Source: JANXYW01 sp031400455 (GTDB taxonomy: Bacteria > Chloroflexota > Dehalococcoidia > DSTF01 > JACRBR01). From it: 64,000 nt of DNA. The DNA is taken from positions 1-64,000 of the forward strand of contig JANNPX010000028.1 of assembly GCA_031400455.1 (NCBI GenBank). The letters run 5' to 3'. A model generated the notes under the pieces. It worked only from the letters and a program-made list of their open reading frames with translations, was not told the DNA's origin and ran no database searches. Shown here one piece after another: positions 8,999 through 16,251 of the stretch. Each line of letters opens with the position of its first letter. Positions within the stretch are counted from its first letter, which is position 1. The position numbers and the translations under genes are program-made.

Positions 8999-9828
8999 AG
9001 TTCGGTTTTGTTCTGCCATCTGGCGATGCGCGCGTGGCGGCGGACTTCGCATATGAAGCCGAGCAGGCGGGATGGGACGGATTCTTCGTGTGGGAACCCG
9101 TGTGGGGTGTCGATGCGTGGGTGGCGCTGACGGCTGCGGCGATGCGAACCGAGCGCATTCGTCTCGGAACGATGCTGACGCCGCTGTCCCGGATGCGGCC
9201 GTGGAAGCTCGCGAGCGAGACGGCCACGCTCGACAATCTGTCGGGCGGGCGTGTCGTTCTGTCCGTCGGGCTGGGCGCCACCGACACGGGGTTCGAGAAC
9301 TTCGGCGAGGTGACGGACCGCAAGAAGCGCACCGAACTGCTCGATGAGGGGTTGGACGTGGTGACGGGGCTCTGGCGCGGGCAGCCGTTCTCGTACGACG
9401 GGAAGCACTATCACATCACGCCGACTGAGTTTGCGCCACCACCTCCTCCCGTACAGCAGCCGCGGATACCGATTTGGGTCGTCGGGGCGTGGCCGTTCGA
9501 GAAGTCGATGCAGCGGGCGCTGCGCTATGACGGACTGATCCCGTCGGCGCGCGGCGAGGACGGAGGGATGCGCCAGGCGACGCCGGACGAGGTGCGGGAG
9601 ATCGCGACGCACGTGGCGGGGCACCGCTCAGCGGCGACGCCGTTCGACATCGTCGTTGAAGGTACGACATCGACTTCGAACCGCGACCGGGCCGCGGCGA
9701 AGGTGCGACCATGGCGTGACGCAGGTGCGACCTGGTACATCGAAGCGCGATGGGGTGTGAACGAAGGCTCCACGACCCTTGACGATGTGCGGCGGCGACT
9801 CGCTGCGGGTCCACCGCAGATCGACTAG
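8995..9828 (+). CDS. LLM-class flavin/F420-dependent oxidoreductase
   Basis: 277 residues. MKFGFVLPSGDARVAADFAYEAE, ERIRLGTMLTPLSRMRPWKLA and LDNLSGGRVVLSVGLG are the luciferase-like barrel strands. It is shorter than the 7257 and 28777 enzymes and belongs to another subgroup. Coupled by a four-base overlap to the DinB-like gene, so the two may act on the same small molecule. Confidence 0.87.
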   Translation: MKFGFVLPSGDARVAADFAYEAEQAGWDGFFVWEPVWGVDAWVALTAAAMRTERIRLGTMLTPLSRMRPWKLASETATLDNLSGGRVVLSVGLGATDTGFENFGEVTDRKKRTELLDEGLDVVTGLWRGQPFSYDGKHYHITPTEFAPPPPPVQQPRIPIWVVGAWPFEKSMQRALRYDGLIPSARGEDGGMRQATPDEVREIATHVAGHRSAATPFDIVVEGTTSTSNRDRAAAKVRPWRDAGATWYIEARWGVNEGSTTLDDVRRRLAAGPPQID

Positions 9829-9902
9829 CGTCCCGCCCGGCCGCGCGACACACTGGCACTAGCACAAGCTCGACGACCGACGATCGGTGATTGGAGCGAA
9901 CG

Positions 9903-10646
9903 ATGGTTCTGATTGGCACACGCGACATCGCTTCCCTGCTGGAGCACGCGCCGACGATCGACAACCTCGACGCCGAGGCGTGGGCGATCGAAGGCGTCGA
10001 GATCCTGCACGCGCGGTACGAGATCGATGACGCGAACCGCGAAGCGCTGCTGCCGCGCGCGCTACATCCGACGATCCCGGCGACGGTCATCTTCACGGCG
10101 GCGCGCTATCCGGACAGCCCCGTTGGGCCGTTCATGCTCGCGCAGGTGCGCATCGGGTGCCGCGCCGCCGCATTGCCGCGCGGCTTCTTGCTGCGCGCGT
10201 ACACCGACTCCGCAGCCGCGGCGGATGCGCTGGCGAGGCGGTGGGGCTATTCGTGCTCCGTCGGCGACGTGAAGCTCTCTCGCTACCACGATCGCATCAC
10301 GGCGACCGTCACGAAGGACGGCGCGGAGATCCTGCGCGCGTCGCTCATCGACCCAGAACCTATCTCCGGCGGGGACATCCAGTACGTGGCGAACATGAAC
10401 CTCGCCAAACAGCAGGACGGCGCTCCGGTGCTGCTACAGGTCGATCCGGAGTACAAGTTCCATCGCGCGGAACGCGGCCGCGCCGAGATCACGACGTTCG
10501 ACCGGTCCGCCTGGTCGGCAGAAGGCGTCGACCCCGCGTACCCGATCGTCGCGTCGTTCGCGCAGTGCGATACGGGGTTTCCGGCGATTCGGTTCGTGCT
10601 GGATCCGAGCAAAACCGCGATCGAGGGCACGCGGAAGATTCGCTAG
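9903..10646 (+). CDS. Acetoacetate decarboxylase-like protein
   Basis: 247 residues from the ATG at 9903, which has GGAG at 9893-9896. A TTG at 9891 is also in frame. The pattern PATVIFTAARYPDSPVGPF, AQVRIGCRAAALPRGF and the long beta-rich body resemble the acetoacetate decarboxylase superfamily. I cannot confirm the Schiff-base lysine, so the activity may be a related decarboxylase, aldolase or hydratase. Single gene between an LLM enzyme and the element's left attachment site. Confidence 0.6.
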   Translation: MVLIGTRDIASLLEHAPTIDNLDAEAWAIEGVEILHARYEIDDANREALLPRALHPTIPATVIFTAARYPDSPVGPFMLAQVRIGCRAAALPRGFLLRAYTDSAAAADALARRWGYSCSVGDVKLSRYHDRITATVTKDGAEILRASLIDPEPISGGDIQYVANMNLAKQQDGAPVLLQVDPEYKFHRAERGRAEITTFDRSAWSAEGVDPAYPIVASFAQCDTGFPAIRFVLDPSKTAIEGTRKIR

Positions 10647-10661
10647 CGCGTGCCGCGAGTG

Positions 10662-10907
10662 TTAGCCGCGCCGGTCTTGCTCCGCGGCAGCACGGCCATC
10701 CGCGTAGCCGGACGCGTAGTCGCCTCCGGCGTGGCCCCCGCGCCGCTCTTCAGCCTCGGCGGCGCGTTGGCGGGCGATCGCGTCGACCGCCATGCCGGAG
10801 GATGCTTGCCCGATATCGAGAAGGTGGTCGATGACTCGGCGCGCGCCGGCCTGCGCGAGCTTCACCTCGACAAATCCTTTCGTGAAGCCGTCGGAGTAAT
10901 CGCTCAT
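10662..10907 (-). CDS. Small hypothetical protein
   Basis: 81 residues, Ala/Asp/Gly-rich, predicted helical with a region VKLAQAGARRVIDHLLDIGQ. No ribosome-binding site is visible before the ATG and no family is recognised. It fills the space between the decarboxylase-like gene and attL in convergent orientation. It may be real but rests only on an open frame. Confidence 0.35.
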   Translation of the reverse strand: MSDYSDGFTKGFVEVKLAQAGARRVIDHLLDIGQASSGMAVDAIARQRAAEAEERRGGHAGGDYASGYADGRAAAEQDRRG

Positions 10908-10915
10908 AGCGGTAA

Positions 10916-10960
<45 letters not shown>

Positions 10961-10979
10961 GCAGAGTTTCACCGTAACG

Positions 10980-11007
10980 GGCCGTCCCTGATGATGCTGG
11001 GACGGCC
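10980..11007 (+). terminator. Hairpin near attL, possible terminator
   Basis: Perfect 9-bp stem GGCCGTCCC / GGGACGGCC with a 10-base loop, followed on the plus strand by TGTTTCG. The short T content makes it a moderate terminator. It lies between attL and the cargo gene and could insulate the element from host transcription. Confidence 0.5.
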
Positions 11008-11077
11008 TGTTTCGTATCTGAATCGTGACACTGATCGTCGGCGCGATCCCTGATGATCCCGGCCTATCGTCAGCCGT

Positions 11078-11098
11078 ACATTGGCAAACACATTGGCA
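11078..11098 (+). promoter_or_regulatory. Paired ACATTGGCA repeat, left end of element
   Basis: Two perfect copies of ACATTGGCA with starts 12 bases apart (11078 and 11090). Closely similar pairs occur between the integrase stop and attR (19840-19857) and upstream of the small terminase gene (15575-15595). The two outer pairs would flank attP in the circular form, as arm-type integrase sites do. This one is also 62 bases upstream of the cargo gene start. Confidence 0.5.
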
Positions 11099-11159
11099 GC
11101 GACGGGTTCGTCTAAACCTCTCGCTTTCGCTGCACGTACCAGTAGCGTAGGATCGCGCC

Positions 11160-11690
11160 GTGAAGAAGAGTCAGGACTACCCCGGCGACTGGGAATATTG
11201 GGATCGTGACGACTTCCTCGAAGGGGATGACGACCCTTACGAATGGACGTGCGCCAGAGACTCCGGTCAAACCTTCGATCGGTTCCTCTTCGTCGCTCGC
11301 TTCATGACAAAAGAGCAGCGCAGAGAGTGGCTCATTGAGAGATGGACGAGCAACAAGGCGAGGATGTGGGGAAACCGGCAGCGGTTGGCTATTGAATATT
11401 TCAAGGAGGCGGGCTACCTCGGGACGCTCCCCCAGCCTGAAGCGGAGTTGACCTTGTACCGTGGCTCGTCCAAGCCGCGCTATCGACTCGGCCTCTCATG
11501 GACAACCAGTATCGATGTCGCACGGCGCTTTGTAGAGATGTGGTTTACGGGTGGGATCGTCTACAGCGCGATTGCTCCGCCCGAAGCCATCCTCGGAGGG
11601 TTCGACGAAAGAGAAGAGGCGGAATATGTCGTCGATCCGAAGATGCTCCGCGCCGTGAAACGGATCGAGGTCATACCCGTCCCGGTGTGA
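11160..11690 (+). CDS. Putative ADP-ribosyltransferase-fold cargo protein
   Basis: 176 residues with a GTG start (AGGA 8 bases upstream). The C-terminal half shows an R-S-E order: Arg in LTLYRGSSKPRYR, an STS-like element in LSWTTSIDVARRF, and an E-x-E in FDEREEAEYVVDP. That is the pattern of R-S-E mono-ADP-ribosyltransferases. The N-terminal half is acidic and aromatic (GDWEYWDRDDF) and is unrecognised. It sits alone at the left end next to attL, pointing towards the capsid gene, where phage elements carry accessory genes. A role in toxin, defence or superinfection exclusion is inference. Confidence 0.55.
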   Translation: MKKSQDYPGDWEYWDRDDFLEGDDDPYEWTCARDSGQTFDRFLFVARFMTKEQRREWLIERWTSNKARMWGNRQRLAIEYFKEAGYLGTLPQPEAELTLYRGSSKPRYRLGLSWTTSIDVARRFVEMWFTGGIVYSAIAPPEAILGGFDEREEAEYVVDPKMLRAVKRIEVIPVPV

Positions 11691-11708
11691 CACCGCACAA
11701 AGGAGTAA

Positions 11709-11740
11709 GGGCGGTCAGCATCGAGCAATACTGACCGCCC
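11709..11740. terminator. Strong hairpin between convergent cargo and capsid genes
   Basis: Perfect 10-bp stem GGGCGGTCAG / CTGACCGCCC with a 12-base loop. It lies 18 bases after the cargo gene stop and beyond the capsid gene on the other strand, so it can serve both. There is no clear T-run on the plus side. The minus side reads CTTACTCCTTTG. Confidence 0.6.
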
Positions 11741-11768
11741 CGATGGGGGACGCTGCGATCACGGCGTC

Positions 11769-11813
11769 TTACGGCATCACCGGCACTAGGAGGAACCGCC
11801 GACGCCAGCCCAT
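11769..11813 (-). CDS. Possible 14-residue peptide after the capsid gene
   Basis: The capsid stop codon is embedded in TAGGAGGTAATG, a consensus ribosome-binding site followed by an ATG. The frame encodes only MGWRRRFLLVPVMP before TAA. It could be a real micropeptide, the relic of a lost downstream gene, or chance. No family can be assigned. Confidence 0.2.
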   Translation of the reverse strand: MGWRRRFLLVPVMP

Positions 11814-11819
11814 TACCTC

Positions 11820-12995
11820 CTAGATGCCCGTCACGGTACAGAACGCAGCCGCGCGGTACGGCACCAGCGCAACCCGTTCCTCGGCCACGATGGTGATCAG
11901 GTTGCTCGTGAAGTTGTTGGCGTGTTCGTTCGACAATCGGATCGTCAGGTCGGTGCGCCGCGCGAACGCCGCGCCGAACCGGAACGCGCCAACCAGAGCC
12001 GTGTTTTGCGTCTGCCGCGTTGACTGCACCAGCCGCGCGCCGAAGATCGTTTCCGGCCCCGGGCGGGAGGGGTCGCCGAAGATGTACAGGCCGTCAGCCG
12101 TGCGCAGCAGGCGAATGTCCTGCCAATCCGCTGGGTGGATCACCACAGTGTCGCAGGGGACGAACTGACTGGTAAACACCAGCACCATCGCCTTGAAGAT
12201 CGCATCGGGCGTCGGGTCGGCACCCTTCGCTTGAGTCTGGATGCCGACGAAGTTGTTGACGCCGCGCAGGTTGGGCGTCGTGCCGTTGCCGGTGAGCAGT
12301 TGCTGATCTTCACGAAACTGGATCATCGCCGGGAGCCGTGAGTTGATGTAGTCCATCAGTCCCGCGTTGTCGGCCATGACTTCTTCCGTCAGGGTCATCT
12401 CCGTGGCGATCTTGCGAACGGGTGACGTGCGCTCTGTGAACGCCAGCGTTGACTGCGGCTTGGTCGTGTTCTCTGCCGTTTCCGCCGCCGCGTTCGTGAA
12501 GGTCGTTTCCTCCATGTACGCGACGGCGGCCTGATCCGTGGTCGTCTGCGCGAACAGGTCGGCGATGCGCGGCGGCATCTGCGGCGTTTCGAGAATCAGC
12601 CCGGTGCGGACGCTCTGCGGCACGAAGCCGGTCGCCACGTCGAGTACCGTTTTCTGTTCGAACGGGATGTCAAACTCAACGCTGGCCCCGCCCTTGTGCG
12701 GGCGGAAGTCTTTGAACTGATCGCTGTTCACGATCATCTCGCCGATGCTGGTGCCGCCCATGTTGCGGCCCTTCGGCCCTTCGCCGCCGGAGTGAATCAT
12801 CATCGTGGCGGAGGTCGAGTCGAGTTCGACTTGCAGGGCTTCGATGTCGTCGGTGAGTTTCGACATCTGGGTGACCGCGCCGTGCGTCATCCGCGTGTGA
12901 TCGGGGTTCTCTGCGAGCAGCGTACGTACGGCCTCGCGCTTCGAGTCAAGGCGGTTCTTTAACTCCGCGACACGTGGGTTAGGTGGAAGTGGCAT
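11820..12995 (-). CDS. HK97-type major capsid protein
   Basis: 391 residues with GAGGTAACAG before the ATG. The N-terminal ~60 residues form a charged coiled coil (RVAELKNRLDSKREAVRTLL), the internal scaffold or delta domain of gp5-type capsids. The body shows the family pattern: MGGTSIGEMIVNSDQFKDF, GFVPQSVRTGLI, then RKIATEMTLTEEVMAD and LLTGNGTTPNLRGV near the E-loop and A-domain, ending with a glycine-rich insertion strand. It should assemble into icosahedral shells. No separate prohead protease or portal gene is visible, so whether the delta domain is cleaved is unclear. It is the last gene of the minus-strand packaging block. Confidence 0.92.
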   Translation of the reverse strand: MPLPPNPRVAELKNRLDSKREAVRTLLAENPDHTRMTHGAVTQMSKLTDDIEALQVELDSTSATMMIHSGGEGPKGRNMGGTSIGEMIVNSDQFKDFRPHKGGASVEFDIPFEQKTVLDVATGFVPQSVRTGLILETPQMPPRIADLFAQTTTDQAAVAYMEETTFTNAAAETAENTTKPQSTLAFTERTSPVRKIATEMTLTEEVMADNAGLMDYINSRLPAMIQFREDQQLLTGNGTTPNLRGVNNFVGIQTQAKGADPTPDAIFKAMVLVFTSQFVPCDTVVIHPADWQDIRLLRTADGLYIFGDPSRPGPETIFGARLVQSTRQTQNTALVGAFRFGAAFARRTDLTIRLSNEHANNFTSNLITIVAEERVALVPYRAAAFCTVTGI

Positions 12996-13161
12996 CTGTT
13001 ACCTCATCAGCAGCCGCCAGATAGCAAACAGCAAGCACGAGAGGGCGGCTGAACGCTCTCGTGAAACCGTCTGCATCGGCGTCATCTGTGAGGATGCGCT
13101 GTCGCCGTGAGGAACGCCCCGAAGGGGTATCGCAGCGCGTCGATGCGTATACGGTCATCAT
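12979..13161 (-). CDS. Possible small protein between terminase and capsid genes
   Basis: A 60-residue frame whose ATG overlaps the terminase stop by four bases (ATGA) and whose end overlaps the capsid start by 17 bases. This is the position where portal and protease genes normally lie, but the frame is far too short for either and shows no motif. The overlaps argue for translation. The composition does not argue strongly either way. Confidence 0.3.
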   Translation of the reverse strand: MMTVYASTRCDTPSGRSSRRQRILTDDADADGFTRAFSRPLVLAVCYLAAADEVTDATST

Positions 13162-14555
13162 AGCGAAACCGAGAAGGAATTTGCAGGTACATCGCCATCG
13201 AGCGCGCGGAACCGGACGCGGGGCTTCGTCGCGTCGAGCGCGGCCATGCCGATCGCCATCGCGCGGTCGGAGTAGCCGCCCGACTTGTGATCAATGCGCC
13301 AGCCGTAGCCCGTCTGGATCGCCTCAAGGCGCAGCAGTTCAGTTTCTAACGCGGCGTCGGGGTAGAGCAGCAGCTTGCCGTTGTGCAGCAACGTGAACAG
13401 GTTGGCCGACAACCGGGACACGCTCGTGCTTGTGAAGGTGAACGGTTCGATCCGCAACGCGCTGCGAAGTCGCTGCATGCTCGATTGCATCTGCCACGGG
13501 TCAGCCCATATCGCCGGATGATGGAAGCGGCGATCCACGTCGAGCAAGTCATCCTCAATTTCGGCGATGTTCACGGGCGAACCCTTCGACCCCTGCCACA
13601 CTTTCAGATCGTCCAGCACCACGCGGTCGGCGTCGCGGTCGAAGTGCAGCACGGCTCGCGCAGTCCGGTCGTGCGTCAAGCCGAGGTCTAGGCCGACGAT
13701 GTAGCGAACACCGCGAACGCCTTCTAGTTGTGGCCGGTGCAGCGGGTCGATACAGGCGTCGAGTTCGGCGCGCGTGACGAAACTTCCGCTGCCGGACACC
13801 CACTTGTTTTCGATTAGCCGCTGGAACACATGCGGCGGCAGAGAACGCCGCTGCATTTCGATCCACGTCGGCGTTAGCCACGATGCCACCGGCCCATCGG
13901 CGGAGTACAGATAGAACGCCGGGTCAACCTTATCGGCGCACATCTTCCGCACGGTGTAGGCGATGCTCGTCTGGTCGAAGCCTGCGTTACTCAGCACCAA
14001 CACGCGCCAGTCGCGCATCTTCCCGGTCGCACTCCACAGCGCATGCCAGAGATCAGGGGAGCGATGCGCCCAGAGTTCGTCAACGATGGCGATGAAGCCG
14101 CGTCCCAGCCCGCCTAGTCCGTAGTTGGTATCGCCGTCAGCGGCCAGCACGGTGATCTCGGTGCCGTTCTTCACGATGATCTTGTCGCGCATGACCTTGA
14201 AGGATGTGCGCAGCGACGGCGACCGCTCGATAAACCCGCGCAGCTGGTCGAACAGGATCATCGCCTGATCCTTGTCCGCCGCCGCGATCACGATGCGTAC
14301 ATCCGGCTCCAACAGGCCGACGGTCAATGCTTCCATAGCGGCCATCGTCGTCTTAGCATGGCCGCGCGGGAGTTCCAGATAGACAAGCCGGTATCGCCAG
14401 CCGTCACCGTCGCGTTCGTCCAGTGCAGCGAACACATGCTCACGCTGCCACGGTTCTTCGGCGTCACCGTAGCGGCGACCGTCAGGAAGGATCAGCGACC
14501 GGCGGAGTTCGTGCGGGTCGGCGATGTAGCTGCGTAGATCGTCGCGGGTCAGCAT
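13158..14555 (-). CDS. Phage terminase large subunit
   Basis: 465 residues from the ATG at 14555, with GGAG 6 bases upstream. An earlier TTG at 14567 is unlikely. The ATPase domain has a Walker A-like PRGHAKTT (about residues 62-69) and Walker B IAIVDE. The C-terminal RNase-H-like nuclease starts at VGLDLGLTHDRTA with a metal-binding Asp. It should pump and cut DNA for packaging into the capsid encoded next door. It needs a portal, which the element apparently lacks, so it may use a helper phage's portal. Confidence 0.92.
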   Translation of the reverse strand: MLTRDDLRSYIADPHELRRSLILPDGRRYGDAEEPWQREHVFAALDERDGDGWRYRLVYLELPRGHAKTTMAAMEALTVGLLEPDVRIVIAAADKDQAMILFDQLRGFIERSPSLRTSFKVMRDKIIVKNGTEITVLAADGDTNYGLGGLGRGFIAIVDELWAHRSPDLWHALWSATGKMRDWRVLVLSNAGFDQTSIAYTVRKMCADKVDPAFYLYSADGPVASWLTPTWIEMQRRSLPPHVFQRLIENKWVSGSGSFVTRAELDACIDPLHRPQLEGVRGVRYIVGLDLGLTHDRTARAVLHFDRDADRVVLDDLKVWQGSKGSPVNIAEIEDDLLDVDRRFHHPAIWADPWQMQSSMQRLRSALRIEPFTFTSTSVSRLSANLFTLLHNGKLLLYPDAALETELLRLEAIQTGYGWRIDHKSGGYSDRAMAIGMAALDATKPRVRFRALDGDVPANSFSVSL

Positions 14556-14667
14556 GATGCGCTCCAAAACAGGGCTGTGAGAGCCGATTCTGACGGCACT
14601 AAGCAGCGAAGTTGACTACAGACACCTCCCGCGCAGTACCGCGATCTGTGACCGGTACCGGATCGCC

Positions 14668-15063
14668 TCACAGGGCGTTGCCGTTGGTGTCGTAGCAGGT
14701 AACGACGCCCGCGATGGTGATCTCGGTGCCGAGCAGGGTGCCGTCATCGTCGAAGATGGCGCACTCCCCGTCATCCTCGTCGTAGTCCTCAGGAAGGGCG
14801 GTCGGCACGGTGCCACGGAGCTTCCTGTACGCCAGCACCCGGCGATCTTCCAGCGATGTGCGCAAGTGGAGTAGCACCGGCTCGGGCGTCGGGCGTTGCG
14901 GTGCTGGCGAATCAAGTTGCGGGTCGGTGTTCGGATCGCCCGCGAGATAGCTGCGCAGCGTGTACAGCGCGGCGTTGAGCCACTTCACTTCGGCACCAGC
15001 GTCGCCCTTCCGTGCGGCGTCGTTCGCTCTCTCCGTCATCGTGATAACGCTGTGGACGTTCAT
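14668..15063 (-). CDS. Hypothetical protein between terminase subunits
   Basis: 131 residues. Its ATG overlaps the small-terminase stop by four bases, so it is translationally coupled. The N-terminal half is helical (NDAARKGDAGAEVKWLNAALY) and the C-terminal half is acidic (EDYDEDDGECAIFDDDG). Possible roles are a terminase accessory or head protein. I recognise no family. Confidence 0.6.
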   Translation of the reverse strand: MNVHSVITMTERANDAARKGDAGAEVKWLNAALYTLRSYLAGDPNTDPQLDSPAPQRPTPEPVLLHLRTSLEDRRVLAYRKLRGTVPTALPEDYDEDDGECAIFDDDGTLLGTEITIAGVVTCYDTNGNAL

Positions 15064-15530
15064 GCCGATCCCCTCTCTGCTTTCAGGCGGGCTACTTCCG
15101 ATGCGGCGTCCATGTTCTTGGCGGTCGAGTCGCCGACTCTCAAGGCCATGCGAGCGGCGGGAGAGAGCGCGAGTTCACGTCCTAGTTGGCTTTGCAGTTG
15201 GCGGGCTTGTCGCCACACGTCAAAGACGCGACGCGGCTCCCCGCTGGCGGACGTGATGCCGTCGTTGACGAGAGCAGCGAACGCCCACCCAGCGATGTAC
15301 TCGGCCTCACTCCATGCACGGGCGAGCGGCATATCGGCCACGGGATCGATCCACGGACACGCCCGAATCAACTTCCTCGTGAGCCTCTGCACGCGACGGT
15401 CACGTACACGACGGCCTATCGGTGCCTTTGAGTAGATGCCACCTTTCAGCGCGGCGACCCCCCTCTGCTTGATCGCCGCTGGCGTCATGGTGCGTGTAAT
15501 CGGTTTCTCAGTCCGCTGGTCGTCGGTCAT
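15060..15530 (-). CDS. Phage terminase small subunit-like protein (P27-type)
   Basis: 156 residues. A basic N-terminus is followed by helices with LARAWSEAEYIAGWAFAALV, RRVFDVWRQARQLQSQLGRE and LALSPAARMALRVG. The last is the short C-terminal signature of P27-type small terminases. It should recognise the packaging site. The first gene of the packaging block, it is preceded by paired ATTGGCA boxes at 15575-15595 and an ACTGCAACACCA repeat cluster. Confidence 0.65.
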   Translation of the reverse strand: MTDDQRTEKPITRTMTPAAIKQRGVAALKGGIYSKAPIGRRVRDRRVQRLTRKLIRACPWIDPVADMPLARAWSEAEYIAGWAFAALVNDGITSASGEPRRVFDVWRQARQLQSQLGRELALSPAARMALRVGDSTAKNMDAASEVARLKAERGSA

Positions 15531-15574
15531 TTCAGGTTCGCATTTCTCCCGGCGATTCCCGGTCTAGCTTCCGT

Positions 15575-15595
15575 TGCCAATCCTCTTGCCAATGT
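15575..15595 (-). promoter_or_regulatory. Paired ATTGGCA boxes upstream of small terminase
   Basis: Read on the minus strand, ACATTGGCA and ATTGGCA with starts 12 bases apart, ending 45 bases before the small-terminase start codon. Same word and spacing as at both ends of the element. Either a regulatory site controlling the packaging block or a third integrase-binding locus. Confidence 0.45.
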
Positions 15596-15649
15596 AGTGC
15601 GTTCCGTTGTGTTCCCTGCAAGGGGTTGCGAAATTCCGATGTCGGCGGG

Positions 15650-15704
15650 ACTGCAATACTGCACTGCCAGCACAACACTGCAACACCACACAACTGCAAC
15701 ACCA
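15650..15704. repeat. Iteron-like ACTGCA repeat cluster
   Basis: Two perfect copies of ACTGCAACACCA (15677-15688 and 15693-15704), 16 bases apart, preceded by degenerate ACTGCAATA and ACTGCC units from 15650. The cluster lies in the 180-base gap between the zinc-ribbon gene and small terminase. Candidate uses are a terminase recognition (pac) site, a replication origin or an activator site. Confidence 0.5.
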
Positions 15705-15710
15705 ACCGCT

Positions 15711-15896
15711 CTACCCCTTGCGTCGCAGTACCTCTCTTGGCCCTCCCTGTTTACGTATGCTTTCCGCGACTTCCGCGATTGCTCTGCGCTCGTCCTCGGT
15801 GACTGGTCGATGGCCGCAGAGCATACATACCGCTTCTTCGCCGTCGCGGATGATCGCACCGTTGCATCTCTCACAGTTCACAGCGCGCATAGGCAT
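15711..15896 (-). CDS. Small zinc-ribbon protein
   Basis: 61 residues. CERCNGAIIRDGEEAVCMLCGH supplies a CxxC...CxxC(x)H zinc knuckle. The rest is a charged helix. It overlaps the end of the preceding gene by 19 bases, consistent with a tightly packed operon. Role unknown, with nucleic-acid binding likely. Confidence 0.6.
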   Translation of the reverse strand: MPMRAVNCERCNGAIIRDGEEAVCMLCGHRPVTEDERRAIAEVAESIRKQGGPREVLRRKG

Positions 15897-16045
15897 GGCC
15901 GTTCCGGAATAAGCAGGTCTGCCGCGCGTGCGATCACCTCGTTCTTTGTGGTGCCGACGATCACGGTCGTCGTCGCGTGGGCGCAGTCGATGATGATCTT
16001 TGTGCAGTCCGCGCCGAATGGTTCTGTTAGCAGTGTCGCTTTCAT
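15878..16045 (-). CDS. Small hypothetical protein
   Basis: 55 residues from the ATG at 16045, which overlaps the stop of the zinc-finger gene at 16042 as ATGA. The frame is open further upstream, but that region is occupied by the real 53-residue gene in another frame, so this internal start is preferred. The sequence is alpha/beta-like (KIIIDCAHATTTVIVGTTKNE) and unrecognised. Confidence 0.5.
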   Translation of the reverse strand: MKATLLTEPFGADCTKIIIDCAHATTTVIVGTTKNEVIARAADLLIPERPCLCAL

Positions 16046-16203
16046 TTCCGCGATCTCGCCGACTTCAGGAACTTCGCCGAGTCTCCATGTTTCCGGCGAA
16101 TCGCTTTCCACACGGCTCGGCTGGCGTGACTTCCCGCCGCAAAGTTTCTTCCCGGCTTCACGGTCATCCCGCACCGGCATAGACACTTGGTTACTCGCTT
16201 CAT
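16042..16203 (-). CDS. 53-residue zinc-binding basic protein
   Basis: Found by direct translation. AGGAAG lies about 8 bases before the ATG. The protein starts MKRVTKCLCRCGMTV with a CLCRCG metal-binding motif, then FAAGSHASRAVWKAIRRKHG and a very basic end. It resembles the short CxCGC/...F.pGH proteins common in phages. It overlaps the next gene by ATGA. A DNA- or RNA-binding role is likely. Confidence 0.6.
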   Translation of the reverse strand: MKRVTKCLCRCGMTVKPGRNFAAGSHASRAVWKAIRRKHGDSAKFLKSARSRK

Positions 16204-16251
16204 GGTCACTTCCTTTCCCGCGAACTTTTCAGATTCTGAATCCTTCGCCGA

